From Xenorhabdus yunnanensis (GTDB lineage Bacteria; Pseudomonadota; Gammaproteobacteria; Enterobacterales; Enterobacteriaceae): DNA of 64,000 bases. The position numbers were made by a program, and so were the translations under genes. Location: the NCBI RefSeq assembly GCF_028598805.1, contig NZ_JAQRFI010000001.1, positions 124,001 to 188,000 of the forward strand. The letters are read 5' to 3'. Position 1 is the stretch's first letter. The number at the start of each line of letters is the position of its first letter. Positions 20,789-29,548 of the stretch are shown here, in pieces. Below the pieces are notes generated by a model. The model was given only the letters and a program-made list of their open reading frames with translations. It searched no databases and was not told the DNA's origin.

Positions 20789-20863
20789 AGTTTCAAATTC
20801 ATCATCAGGTTATTAGCCGATAATAGCTACCGGCTTATTCACTTTCTATCTGAACACTACAGC

Positions 20864-21067
20864 TTAGCGGACAAACTTCCAAACAGATGATGGGATTTTA
20901 TCATAAAGTTTATTCATAGTAAGTTCAGCTAAACGGTGGTCAGCCGCGGAGTAGAACAACTCAAGTTCATCATCCGAAAGCTCGTATTTATTTTTTTCAA
21001 TTACACGTTCCAGTGTTTCAATAGAAGTGCATTTTCTCAAACGCATCAGATAGTCAGTTTTAGTCAT
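20864..21067 (-). CDS. hha: Hemolysin expression modulator Hha (YmoA family)
   Basis: A 67-residue protein that binds H-NS and strengthens silencing of horizontally acquired and thermoregulated genes. The sequence [12 protein letters not shown] and the tail [19 protein letters not shown] are almost the same as E. coli Hha and Yersinia YmoA. The start matches the shorter YmoA form (MTKTDYLM). The gene lies downstream of tomB on the same strand with 94 bases between them, as in E. coli, where TomB acts as the partner or antidote of Hha. Confidence 0.95.
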   Translation of the reverse strand: MTKTDYLMRLRKCTSIETLERVIEKNKYELSDDELELFYSAADHRLAELTMNKLYDKIPSSVWKFVR

Positions 21068-21161
21068 AGTCGCTTTATCTTCTTGGGAATAAAAAATAGT
21101 TAGAAATATATTTATTAGGTTTTGCTTAAAGAAGCATTCAAATCATGTAACAGAATCTTAG

Positions 21162-21487
21162 TTAACTGTTCATTTCATTTGTTTTTTGCCATTTTATAAG
21201 TTCAATAAAACTTATATTATTACTTTCAAACAAATTATATGTTTCATCTGGATAGTCATCAATTAAGATACTTAGAATGTAGTTGTCTGAGTATTTAATT
21301 TTAAAGCTCCAGACAAAAGCTGCAATGTGTTCAATCAACTTGTTTAGTTTTAAGCTTTTCTCAGAGGCCAAATCGTGAATCCAATGATTATCAGTGCGAC
21401 TCAGGACAGAAAACGCCTCATGAATTAAATTTCACATAAGTATTTTAATTCAGCAACATCATGTCTTCTTGGTGGATATTCGTCCAT
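21162..21487 (-). pseudogene. tomB: tomB (ybaJ/ymoB), disrupted by frameshift
   Basis: The start at 21487 has an excellent ribosome site (GGAGGTG) and encodes MDEYPPRRHDVAELKYLCEI, a clear TomB N-terminus, but the frame stops at 21425. Shifting frame there restores homology: LIHEAFSVLSRTDNHWIHDLASEK and then LNKLIEHIAAFVWSFKIKYSDN, matching E. coli TomB. A single T lost from a T run (AAATTTAATT in place of AAATTTTAATT) would explain it. The 3' end may carry a second shift: the present frame stops after NEMNS, while another frame continues [18 protein letters not shown] to about 21124. TomB counteracts Hha in E. coli, so loss would leave hha unpaired, unless this is a sequencing error. Confidence 0.8.
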
Positions 21488-22093
21488 AATCACCTCCGTA
21501 AATGACATATGGCTTATTTGACCTAAGGTTTATAAATGAGCTTATACATGCTAATTATTATAGTCATTCTTTTAGAATAGAGCCTATCAAAACATGATTA
21601 TTATTTATTAATATTAAAGCTCTGTTTTACGTTCCTGCCAACTGGGTTTTTAAAAATAGCTAATTTACACTTAATTATGGCAAAAACACTTAGTTCTGGC
21701 AAAGCTCAGTTTCTGGCAAGTGCTAGCATTCTACTACGTAGGATAGCCATATCTACATATTTTGTTAAAGATATATAGAATTATACTAAGACAGTAGATG
21801 TTGTAGCAATAGCACAGGAGTCATTATAGGCGATTATATTACGACTTTCAAAATCAATATAGTGCCATTATTACATATGTGACCACCAAGATGGAACATT
21901 TTTTACCATTAACAGTGTGATCAAGAGAAAAATAAGGAAAGTTGCTAACTTATCTTCTGTTTATTATAAAAAACATAAAGATGTTACTTTTTTAAACATA
22001 ACCTGTCTTTCATAAGTATTTATTTTAATTAGACTATGGATTAATTTTAACGCAGATATTGTAATTCGTTGTTTGGAGAGTTTTTTATCCATT
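21488..22093. other. AT-rich spacer between tomB and acrB
   Basis: About 600 bases without a supportable gene on either strand. It contains a TATAAT on the minus strand (21557-21562) that could belong to tomB-hha, though no good -35 box accompanies it, and three close copies of a CTGGCAA-like word near 21678-21719. Small open frames here are short and have no ribosome sites. Confidence 0.5.
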
Positions 22094-22121
22094 TTAAAAG
22101 GCCACATGAGTGGCCTTTTGT
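22094..22121 (-). terminator. Rho-independent terminator of acrAB
   Basis: AAAAGGCCAC/GTGGCCTTTT forms a perfect 10-bp stem with a 4-base loop just after the acrB stop on the minus strand; the stem itself ends in four T residues. Confidence 0.8.
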
Positions 22122-22129
22122 AGTTAAAT

Positions 22130-25100
22130 TTAGCGAGGGGTTGAGATATGTTCAATCTCCTCATTTTTCTTTGAGAACCGCCGCTTAATGACAACGAAAA
22201 ATACAGGGACAAAATAAATTGCTAATGATGTAGCAGCAATCATACCACCCAATACTCCCGTTCCCACGGCATTTTGTGCACCTGAACCTGCGCCATTGCT
22301 CAGTACCAGAGGCATAACTCCAAGCATAAAGGCTAAAGAAGTCATCAGGATTGGGCGCAAACGCATTCTAGCAGCATCGAGAGTTGCCTCTATTAATCCT
22401 TTTCCTTCTTTCTCTATCAAATCTTTGGCGAACTCTACGATAAGGATGGCATTTTTTGCTGACAACCCGATGGTAGTCAATAAACCAACCTTAAAGTAAA
22501 CATCATTATCCAGTCCACGCATTGATGTTGCCAGTAATGCACCGATAATCCCCAGAGGGACGACTAACATGACCGAGAACGGAATAGACCAGCTTTCATA
22601 TAATGCTGCCAGACAAAGGAATACAACGATCAATGACAGTGCATACAGAGCTGGAGCCTGATTACCGGACAGACGTTCTTGATAAGACATTCCAGTCCAG
22701 TCATAGCCAATTCCAGGAGGTAACTGTGATGCTAGTTGCTCCATAAGAGCCATTGCATCACCAGTACTTTGTCCATCAGCTGCTTCACCCACAATTTCCA
22801 TAGAAGGGAGACCATTATAACGTTCCAGACGCGGCGAACCATAAACCCACGGTTCCTTTGATGCATCTATGAACGCAGAAAACGGTACCATTTGACCACG
22901 GTAGTTACGGACATACAATTTACTGATATCGCTTGGCAACATACGGAAAGGAGCATCCGCTTGAATATAGACTTTTTTGACACGACCTCGGTCGATAAAG
23001 TCATTGATGTAAGCACCACCAAACATCGTACTCAAAGTTGAGTTGATATTGGTCATAGATACACCCAGTGCTTCTGCTTTTTCCTTATCGATATTAATGC
23101 GATATTGCTGTGTATCATTTTGCCCATTGGGGCGAACACTCGTCAGCATGTCTGGATGTTGTGCAATCATACCAAGCAATTGGTTGCGTGCTGCTGTCAG
23201 TGCTTCATGTCCCAGATTTCCTTTATCAATCAATTGGAAATCAAAACCGGTGGCAGAACCCAACTCTACAATTGAAGGAATATTAAACGCAAAGACGATA
23301 CCTTCCTTGATTTGAGCAAAATTAGCGTTTGCTCGATCAACAATGGCTGGCACCTTGTCTTTCTGATCTTTACGTTGCTCCCAATCTTTTAAGCTGATAA
23401 ATGCCAGGCCAGTATTTTGCCCTTGACCACCAAAACCAAAGCCATTAACTGTAAACACAGATTTAACAACATCTTTTTCTTTGGTATAGAAGTAGTCATT
23501 AATTTGATTCAATACCTTTTGTGTTTGTTCCTGAGTTGAGCCAGAGGGTAATTGAACCATTGCTAATAAAACACCCTGATCTTCTTCTGGCAGGAAAGAG
23601 GAGGGCAGATTTTTAAATATCCAGCCCATGCCAGCGATCAATATGACATAGATCACCAAGTAGCGCCCTGTTCCACGTAACATCCGACCGATACTATCAG
23701 TGTAGTGATGTGTGCTCTTTTCAAACAGGCGGTTAAACCAGCCAAAGAATCCTGTATGAGTTCCATGGCTGCCTTTGGCAACAGGTTTGAGCATCGTCGC
23801 GCACAGCGCAGGAGTCAGGATTAAGGCCACCAGAACAGACAGTATCATTGCTGAAACGATAGTGATTGAGAACTGGCGGTAAATCGCTCCTGTTGCACCT
23901 CCGAAGAATGCCATTGGTACAAATACAGCGGAAAGTACTAGCGCAATACCGACCAGAGCACTTTGTATCTGCCCCATAGATTTTTTGGTGGCTTCTTTCG
24001 GTGATAGTCCCTCTTCCTGCATGACTCGTTCGACGTTTTCCACCACAACAATGGCATCATCCACGAGCAGACCTATGGCAAGTACCATGGCAAACATGGT
24101 TAATGTATTGATGGAATAGCCAAATGCAGCAAGGATGGCAAATGTACCAAGCAGTACAACCGGAACCGCAATAGTTGGGATTAAGGTGGCCCGGAAGTTT
24201 TGCAGGAACAGGTACATGACGATAAACACCAACAGGATGGCTTCTGCTAATGTTTTTACCACTTCGAAAATAGAAATTTTGACGAATGGCGTGGTGTCAT
24301 ATGGATAAACAACCGTCAACCCTCGAGGGAAGAAAGGTTCCATCTCAGTCAGTGCTTCTTTGACTGCTTTGGAGGTATTCAATGCATTGGCACCAGTTGC
24401 CAGTTTGATACCAACTCCCGCTGAGGGGTTGCCGTTAAAGCGACCAATGATACTATAATTTTCTGCGCCCAATTCAATGGTAGCAACATCATGCAAGCGA
24501 ATTTGTGAACCATCAGGATTCATACGCAGCAAAATATTGCCGAATTCTTCTGTTGAATTCAGACGAGTTTGTGCGATTATCGACGCATTTAAACGCTGCC
24601 CTGGAACAGGTGGCGTTCCTCCTAATTGCCCGGCTGCAACCTGATTGTTTTGTGCCTTGATTGCACTAATAATATCCTGAGTAGATATTTTATAGTTGAG
24701 CAATTTGTCAGGATCGAGCCAAATACGCATGGCATACTGTGTGCCGAAGAGTGTTGTTTCACCTACGCCAGTAACACGGCTCAAGTTATCTTTGACACTG
24801 GCCCCGACATAATCGGCGATGTCATCTTGAGTCATGGAACCGTCTTGAGAGATGAAACCGGCCACCATCAAAAATGAGCTGGTGGTTTTATCAACACTGA
24901 CACCTTGTTGCTGAACTTCTTGAGGCAACAGTGGCATCGCCAATTGCAGTTTATTTTGAACCTGAACTTGCGCGACATCTGGATTTGTATTCGCTTCAAA
25001 GGTCAGCGTGATATTCATATATCCTGCAGAATCGCTACTAGAAGACATATACACTAGATTATCGATACCGTTCATATTCTGTTCAATAATCTGTGTTACA

Positions 25101-25279
25101 GTATTTTGTACTGTTGTGGCGTCAGCTCCAGGGTAAACTGCTGAAATAGAAATGGCGGGTGGAGCAATTGCGGGGTATTGCTCCACGGGTAATTTCATGA
25201 TTGCCAGCAGGCCAGATAGCATGGTGATGATCGCTATTACCCATGCAAAAATTGGCCGTTCGATAAAAAACTTAGGCAT
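22130..25279 (-). CDS. acrB: Multidrug efflux RND transporter AcrB
   Basis: A 1049-residue inner-membrane proton/drug antiporter, exactly the length of E. coli AcrB. It starts [17 protein letters not shown]. The proton-relay aspartates are in [15 protein letters not shown] (transmembrane helix 4, the DD pair), and the RND signature [10 protein letters not shown] and [17 protein letters not shown] are intact. The large periplasmic loops carry the drug-binding porter domain. It works with AcrA and TolC to expel dyes, bile salts, detergents and antibiotics. It is translated 14 bases after acrA and controlled by divergent AcrR. Confidence 0.98.
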   Translation of the reverse strand: MPKFFIERPIFAWVIAIITMLSGLLAIMKLPVEQYPAIAPPAISISAVYPGADATTVQNTVTQIIEQNMNGIDNLVYMSSSSDSAGYMNITLTFEANTNPDVAQVQVQNKLQLAMPLLPQEVQQQGVSVDKTTSSFLMVAGFISQDGSMTQDDIADYVGASVKDNLSRVTGVGETTLFGTQYAMRIWLDPDKLLNYKISTQDIISAIKAQNNQVAAGQLGGTPPVPGQRLNASIIAQTRLNSTEEFGNILLRMNPDGSQIRLHDVATIELGAENYSIIGRFNGNPSAGVGIKLATGANALNTSKAVKEALTEMEPFFPRGLTVVYPYDTTPFVKISIFEVVKTLAEAILLVFIVMYLFLQNFRATLIPTIAVPVVLLGTFAILAAFGYSINTLTMFAMVLAIGLLVDDAIVVVENVERVMQEEGLSPKEATKKSMGQIQSALVGIALVLSAVFVPMAFFGGATGAIYRQFSITIVSAMILSVLVALILTPALCATMLKPVAKGSHGTHTGFFGWFNRLFEKSTHHYTDSIGRMLRGTGRYLVIYVILIAGMGWIFKNLPSSFLPEEDQGVLLAMVQLPSGSTQEQTQKVLNQINDYFYTKEKDVVKSVFTVNGFGFGGQGQNTGLAFISLKDWEQRKDQKDKVPAIVDRANANFAQIKEGIVFAFNIPSIVELGSATGFDFQLIDKGNLGHEALTAARNQLLGMIAQHPDMLTSVRPNGQNDTQQYRINIDKEKAEALGVSMTNINSTLSTMFGGAYINDFIDRGRVKKVYIQADAPFRMLPSDISKLYVRNYRGQMVPFSAFIDASKEPWVYGSPRLERYNGLPSMEIVGEAADGQSTGDAMALMEQLASQLPPGIGYDWTGMSYQERLSGNQAPALYALSLIVVFLCLAALYESWSIPFSVMLVVPLGIIGALLATSMRGLDNDVYFKVGLLTTIGLSAKNAILIVEFAKDLIEKEGKGLIEATLDAARMRLRPILMTSLAFMLGVMPLVLSNGAGSGAQNAVGTGVLGGMIAATSLAIYFVPVFFVVIKRRFSKKNEEIEHISTPR

Positions 25280-25293
25280 GAATCACCGACTCC

Positions 25294-26493
25294 TTATTGA
25301 GGCTTTTTTGCAGACTCATCTTGATTAGCCGTAGGCTTGGCGTTCAGATCTGTTTCCGTTGGCTTAACCGTTATTCCCGGCGCTATTTTCTGCAATCCTG
25401 TGACGATTACTCTATCCCCAGTTTTCAGGCCATCTGCTATCAGCCATTTGTCACCGATTGCCTGAGTAGCATTGATATTGCGCAATTCTACTTTGTTATC
25501 TTTATCCACAATCATTGTGGTTGCCTGACCACGAGGTGTTCTGGTAATAGCTTGCTGAGGAACCAAAATCGCATTTTTGCGCACACCTTCTTCCAACTTA
25601 GTGCGGACAAACATACCCGGGAGTAATTCTTCATTCGGGTTTGGGAACACGGCTCGCATCGTGATAGAGCCGGTTGTTTCGTCAACCGTCACGTCAGAAA
25701 ACTCCAGGTAACCTTCTTGACTGTATTCTTGCCCTGAGTCAGTTATTAGGCGGATTTTGGTTTTTTTACTCTCCTTTTGAACAGTTCCTTTTGCAATTTC
25801 ATTTTTGAATCGCAGGTAGTCGTCACTGGATTGAGTGATGTCAACATAGATAGGGTCTAACTGCTGAACAATCGTTAGGGCTGTTGGCTGACCCGCAGAA
25901 ACCAGTGCTCCTTCTGTGACGGTGGACTTACCCGCCCGCCCAGAAATAGGAGATGTCACTTTGGTGTATGCCAGGTTGATTCTGGAACTCTCCAATACTG
26001 CCTTAGAGGACTCAACATCTGCTTTTGCCTGAGCATAATCTGAATTTGCTTTATCAAATTCCTGCTTACTCACATATTGTGTGCCCAGCAAGGATTGATA
26101 ACGTTCAACAGTTAAGCGGGAAACGTTCTCGTTAGCTTGTGATCTGGCCAGACTTGCTTTGGCTTTACTATACTCTGTTTGATAAGTTGCTGAATCTATT
26201 TGGTATAACGACTCCCCAGCAGCAACATCACTTCCTTCTTTATAGTTACGTTTCAGTATGATACCGCCGACTTGAGGACGAACCTCAGCCACACGATAAG
26301 CCGATGTACGGCCCGGTAATTCTGTGATAACCGTTAGAGGTTCTGCCTTCAGCGTTACGATACCAACTTCAGGAACATGCTGACCAGCGACCCCTTGCTG
26401 TGTATTTTTATTGTCATTACATCCTGAAAGAATGAAATTGCCTGAAATTACCAGTAATGTGGCCAGAGGCAAAACTCCCCTGTTCTTTCGCAT
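25294..26493 (-). CDS. acrA: Multidrug efflux periplasmic adaptor AcrA
   Basis: A 399-residue membrane-fusion lipoprotein. The signal peptide ends with lipobox LSGC, Cys25 being the acylated residue. The biotinyl-lipoyl-like domain, alpha-helical hairpin (about 100-170, the segment that contacts TolC), beta-barrel and membrane-proximal domains follow in the usual order. It bridges AcrB and TolC. The gene is first in the acrAB operon and is read away from acrR across a region that holds a palindromic operator. Confidence 0.97.
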   Translation of the reverse strand: MRKNRGVLPLATLLVISGNFILSGCNDNKNTQQGVAGQHVPEVGIVTLKAEPLTVITELPGRTSAYRVAEVRPQVGGIILKRNYKEGSDVAAGESLYQIDSATYQTEYSKAKASLARSQANENVSRLTVERYQSLLGTQYVSKQEFDKANSDYAQAKADVESSKAVLESSRINLAYTKVTSPISGRAGKSTVTEGALVSAGQPTALTIVQQLDPIYVDITQSSDDYLRFKNEIAKGTVQKESKKTKIRLITDSGQEYSQEGYLEFSDVTVDETTGSITMRAVFPNPNEELLPGMFVRTKLEEGVRKNAILVPQQAITRTPRGQATTMIVDKDNKVELRNINATQAIGDKWLIADGLKTGDRVIVTGLQKIAPGITVKPTETDLNAKPTANQDESAKKPQ

Positions 26494-26577
26494 AAGTAAA
26501 CCTCAATTTTTCAATATTGATTCTCTAATCTAACAAGTGAAATCATTACTTCATTGATTAAGGGTGCTATAGTACAA

Positions 26578-26595
26578 ACATACATGAATGTATGT
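26578..26595. promoter_or_regulatory. AcrR operator between acrA and acrR
   Basis: ACATACAT-GA-ATGTATGT is a perfect 8-bp inverted repeat with a 2-base centre. The E. coli AcrR operator has the same half-site words with a longer centre. It lies 84 bases upstream of acrA and 39 bases before acrR, fitting repression of both genes. Confidence 0.8.
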
Positions 26596-26634
26596 AAATC
26601 AGCCTCAGTAAAAAACAAAGTTTATGGCACTAAA

Positions 26635-27285
26635 ATGGCACGAAAAACTAAACAGCAAGCAAATCAAACGCGTCAGAAGATCATAGAAGCTGCGATAAAG
26701 ACTTTCTCTAAGAGAGGTATTTCAGCTACTTCACTATCCGATATCGCAATTGCCGCAGGTGTAACGCGCGGAGCAATTTACTGGCATTTTAAAAATAAAA
26801 CGGATCTACTTTCTATTGTTTGCAGAATGCCAGAGCATAAAATAGACGAGCTAGAGAAAGAGTATCAATCAAAATATCCGGATAATCCACTTATTGCTTT
26901 GAGATCTTTATTGATTTCTATGTTACGAATGGTGATTGACGATTCTCAAATCCGCCAATTAATGGAAATTTTTTTCCATAAATGTGAATTCGTCGGAGAA
27001 ATGTCTTCGTTAGTAGAGGAAATTAGGGAAATATGTATTTCCGATTACAAGAAGATTGAAAAAATGTTGGCTGATTGCATTCAATCAGGAGAACTGCCTT
27101 ATGACCTTGATCTTAGGCGTTCTGCTATTATGTTGAGAGCATTGATGACGGGATTACTGGATAATTGGTCATTCTCACCGGACAGTTTTAATATTCAAGA
27201 ACAGTCTGCTCATTTGGTGGATAGTTTCATAGATACACTAAAATATAGCTACCATTTGCGGAACAACAAAGAAAACGAGTCTTGA
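26635..27285 (+). CDS. acrR: TetR family repressor AcrR
   Basis: A 216-residue repressor of acrAB. The N-terminal helix-turn-helix (SLSDIAIAAGVTRGAIYWHFKNKTDLL, about 28-55) is very close to that of E. coli AcrR; the C-terminal ligand-binding domain is more divergent, as is normal. The start MARKTKQQANQ at 26635 matches the family; the open frame further upstream runs through the operator and is not used. Drugs or other ligands release it from the operator. Confidence 0.95.
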   Translation: MARKTKQQANQTRQKIIEAAIKTFSKRGISATSLSDIAIAAGVTRGAIYWHFKNKTDLLSIVCRMPEHKIDELEKEYQSKYPDNPLIALRSLLISMLRMVIDDSQIRQLMEIFFHKCEFVGEMSSLVEEIREICISDYKKIEKMLADCIQSGELPYDLDLRRSAIMLRALMTGLLDNWSFSPDSFNIQEQSAHLVDSFIDTLKYSYHLRNNKENES

Positions 27286-27302
27286 ATACAGAAGCAAATG
27301 TC

Positions 27303-27602
27303 ATGGAATCCATTCTGATTATTGCCAATGGAGCAGCATATGATAATGAGTCCCTTTTTAACGCGTTGAGATTATCCATTGCTCTTAAAGAACAGGAGTC
27401 CCACAGTGAACTGAGATTGTTCTTAATGTCTGATGCTGTGGTTGCTGGCTTGGCCGGGCAGACACCCAAAGAGAGCTATAATTTAAAACAGATGTTAGAA
27501 ATTTTGACGGTACAAGATGTCGACGTTAAATTGTGTAAAACTTGTACTGACGCTTGGGGGTTAGTGAACTATTCCATTTTCTGCAAATGCTGCCTTCAAT
27601 AG
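27303..27602 (+). pseudogene. DsrE/YchN-like gene, C-terminus lost
   Basis: The first 87 or so codons encode a DsrE-family protein very like E. coli YchN (ILIIANGAAYDNESLFNALRL, RLFLMSDAVVAGLAGQ, YNLKQMLEILTVQDVDVKLCKTCTDA, with the conserved cysteines). After TDAWGL homology ends abruptly and an unrelated 12-residue tail leads to a stop. The expected last 28 residues are replaced by sequence that in another frame looks like mscK. The start could be the ATG at 27303 or a TTG at 27282 overlapping the acrR stop. It may still produce a protein, but the fold lacks its last strand and helix. YchN-like proteins form hexamers of unknown sulfur-related function. Confidence 0.7.
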
Positions 27603-27808
27603 CGATATTCCAACCCGCAATAATATTCAAAATCAGCTTAAGATCCTGATAGGACGTAAGGAACATACGGTTGGAGAAAAGGTAGCAATAGCTGATTTGG
27701 AAAAAGCACTTTCTTTCTTTGATAGCATTTAATCAGCTGGAAGTTTACTTGCACAATGGGCAGGGGGGATTCTTTGCAAGAAATACAGAAGCCATTGAAC
27801 GGTGGTAA
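27571..27808 (+). pseudogene. mscK: Remnants of mscK (kefA), mechanosensitive channel
   Basis: From 27571 a frame reads IPFSANAAFNSDIPTRNNIQNQ then LKILIGRKEHTVGEKVAIADLEKAL to a stop at 27730-27732. This resembles the start of mature MscK (E. coli: FARASSNGDLPTKADLQAQL, then LDSLNKQKDL). A second frame, 27725-27808, reads AFNQLEVYLHNGQGGFFARN and ends ERW, which resembles the extreme C-terminus of an MscS-type protein; this part is tentative. mscK follows acrR in E. coli, so about 3.2 kb of the gene appears to have been deleted, leaving the two ends joined out of frame. Confidence 0.6.
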
Positions 27809-27900
27809 CAATCATCCAGATGAAAAACTTTCCTCTGGTGACAGGCCATTCTTGCCTTAAGCCATTTTCTATTCTGTCTTTTGTTTAAGCTGTTTTTTGC

Positions 27901-27935
27901 TTAGATATGTAGTTAGATATGTAGTTAGATATGTA
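27901..27935. repeat. 12-bp tandem repeat (TTAGATATGTAG, 2.9 copies)
   Basis: Two perfect copies and eleven bases of a third, just beyond the 3' end of rsmS. An inverted repeat follows (CTGAGGGATAAG near 27938 with CTTATTCCTCAG over the rsmS stop), which may act as a weak end for the rsmS transcript. Confidence 0.85.
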
Positions 27936-27961
27936 ATCTGAGGGATAAGTGTTAATCCTGC

Positions 27962-28126
27962 TTATTCCTCAGACTGCAGGGCCTGTTTTTCCAATTTTTC
28001 TTGAAGATCATGTTTGACGATATCTAATGCTGCCAATGCGATAGCAGGACAAACTTCGTTACATTCAAACAGATAAATAAGATCTACGGCGAGTTGCACT
28101 TCCGGCGGCGCTTGTTCCAGAGTCAT
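27962..28126 (-). CDS. rsmS: Small RsmS/YbaM family protein (DUF2496)
   Basis: A 54-residue protein, MTLEQAPPEVQLAVDLIYLF then ECNEVCPAIALAALDIVKHD, which aligns along its length with E. coli YbaM ([20 protein letters not shown]). In plant pathogens a member is called RsmS, a regulator of secondary metabolism; in E. coli the gene beside priC has been linked to primosome function under the name PriM. It lies just downstream of priC with 20 bases between, surely cotranscribed. Its two cysteines are not in the E. coli protein. Confidence 0.85.
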   Translation of the reverse strand: MTLEQAPPEVQLAVDLIYLFECNEVCPAIALAALDIVKHDLQEKLEKQALQSEE

Positions 28127-28146
28127 AATTGGTTATTCCTTTGTGA

Positions 28147-28731
28147 TTAATCTGAATTTTCTTGCTTTTCTATCGATTTCTCGATCCGCATTAATGCCTG
28201 ACGACAACGGGCGAGTCTGCCCGCTAAAGCTGCGGTTTCTCTTTGCAGTTTATGCTGGTTGGTAAGTGTCATTTGTTTGCTTAACTGTAATTCTCTGTCA
28301 TCGATCATTGCAATTAATCGACGCTCATAATCCTGATGTTCTGCCAGACGTTGGTAAAGATCCCGTTCTTGTGAGCGGCGCTCAAATTTATCTTCCTGTT
28401 TTCGCAGCGATTGAGTGGATATTTCGCGTTTAAGTGCCTCAATTTGTGTCACTAAACGCTCGGCAAGGAATTTCACTTGCTCAATACGGGAATCGCTTAC
28501 ACAGACTTTTAATTGTTCCATATTTTGTCTGATTTCTTGCATATATCCACCGAGTTTATTGCTGTTGTGGTGGAATAGTGCTTGATCAAAACGAGCGGTG
28601 GAAAAAGGGATGTCTGGCAGTAAAGCGAGATCTTTTTCCAGAATACTGACTTGTTTTTCAAGCGCACTTAATAAATTTTGTATACCCATCAGCATCTCGT
28701 TATCATTAATAATCTGTTTGTCAAAGCCCAT
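28147..28731 (-). CDS. priC: Primosomal replication protein N'' PriC
   Basis: A 194-residue protein that helps reload DnaB on abandoned replication forks independently of origin firing. It is weakly conserved but recognisable: FSTARFDQALFH, VKFLAERLVTQIEAL, then EHQDYERRLIAMIDDRE and LARCRQALMRIEKSIE match E. coli PriC in order, and it is rich in charged helices. E. coli PriC is 175 residues; a start at residue 13 (MLMGIQNLLSALE, base 28695) would fit that length better, so the N-terminus is uncertain. It is divergent from apt as in E. coli. Confidence 0.9.
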   Translation of the reverse strand: MGFDKQIINDNEMLMGIQNLLSALEKQVSILEKDLALLPDIPFSTARFDQALFHHNSNKLGGYMQEIRQNMEQLKVCVSDSRIEQVKFLAERLVTQIEALKREISTQSLRKQEDKFERRSQERDLYQRLAEHQDYERRLIAMIDDRELQLSKQMTLTNQHKLQRETAALAGRLARCRQALMRIEKSIEKQENSD

Positions 28732-28898
28732 TTTAATTGGCTTAGCATATTCGGTTGTAATGACACCGAATGTGGTAGGTGTGAAACTTGACTTAATTCA
28801 ATAAAATATAAGCAGACAACTTGTCTTGCAGTTGCTTTTTTTCGGTAGTTTGAATAGATTTTACCGTTTTCTTTATTATAACCTGGCTGGCATCAATT

Positions 28899-29450
28899 AT
28901 GACCGCTAACGCACAAACACTGCAATTAATTAAAGATAGTATCGAAACAATCCCTGATTACCCAAAGGCGGGAATACTTTTTCGTGACATTACCACATTG
29001 CTTGATAATCCAGCAGCCTACCAAGCTACAATAGATTTATTGGTGACTCATTATCAGGATAAGGGCATCACGAAGATTGTTGGTACTGAAGCACGTGGTT
29101 TCTTATTCGGAGCTCCTGTTGCATTGCGTCTGGGGGTTGGTTTCGTTCCTGTTCGTAAAAAAGGTAAATTACCGCGTGAAACACTGAGCGAAACTTACGA
29201 TCTGGAATATGGCACAGATACCCTGGAAATTCATAAAAGCAGCATCAATGAAGGGGACAAAGTTCTGGTTATTGATGATCTGCTTGCAACTGGTGGCACC
29301 ATTGACGCGACCGTGCGCTTGATTCGTCGTTTGAGTGGTCAAGTTTCCGAAGCTGCATTTATCATTGGGTTACCGGATTTAGGTGGTACTGAGCGCTTGA
29401 AAAAACAAGGCGTTGATTGCTACACGCTCGTTGAATTTCCCGGCCACTGA
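28899..29450 (+). CDS. apt: Adenine phosphoribosyltransferase
   Basis: A 183-residue purine-salvage enzyme: adenine plus PRPP gives AMP and pyrophosphate. The PRPP-binding motif [13 protein letters not shown] lies at about 125-137, and the active-site flexible loop and [15 protein letters not shown] region are conserved. It ends FPGH like E. coli Apt. It sits upstream of dnaX in the standard apt-dnaX-ybaB-recR order. Confidence 0.98.
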   Translation: MTANAQTLQLIKDSIETIPDYPKAGILFRDITTLLDNPAAYQATIDLLVTHYQDKGITKIVGTEARGFLFGAPVALRLGVGFVPVRKKGKLPRETLSETYDLEYGTDTLEIHKSSINEGDKVLVIDDLLATGGTIDATVRLIRRLSGQVSEAAFIIGLPDLGGTERLKKQGVDCYTLVEFPGH

Positions 29451-29480
29451 TTATTTTGTTTTTTTGCATTAATGATACAT

Positions 29481-29506
29481 CAGCCTCGCCGTTAATGGTG
29501 AGGCTG
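29481..29506 (+). other. Hairpin between apt and dnaX
   Basis: CAGCCTCGCC/GGTGAGGCTG forms a 10-bp stem (one G-T pair) with a 6-base loop, 30 bases after apt. There is no T run, so it may be an attenuator or RNA end stabiliser and should allow read-through into dnaX. Confidence 0.5.
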
Positions 29507-29548
29507 TGCTAGCATGATAGGCAGTCATGTTCAATTTCTTCGGTATTC

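Noticed and set aside
21964..22212. 82-codon minus-strand frame after acrB
   Set aside because: It overlaps the acrB end in another frame and runs through the terminator; composition is not protein-like.
27785..27960. Gene between the mscK remnant and rsmS
   Set aside because: No open frame with a start, ribosome site or family resemblance; only a 12-bp repeat and an inverted repeat are present.
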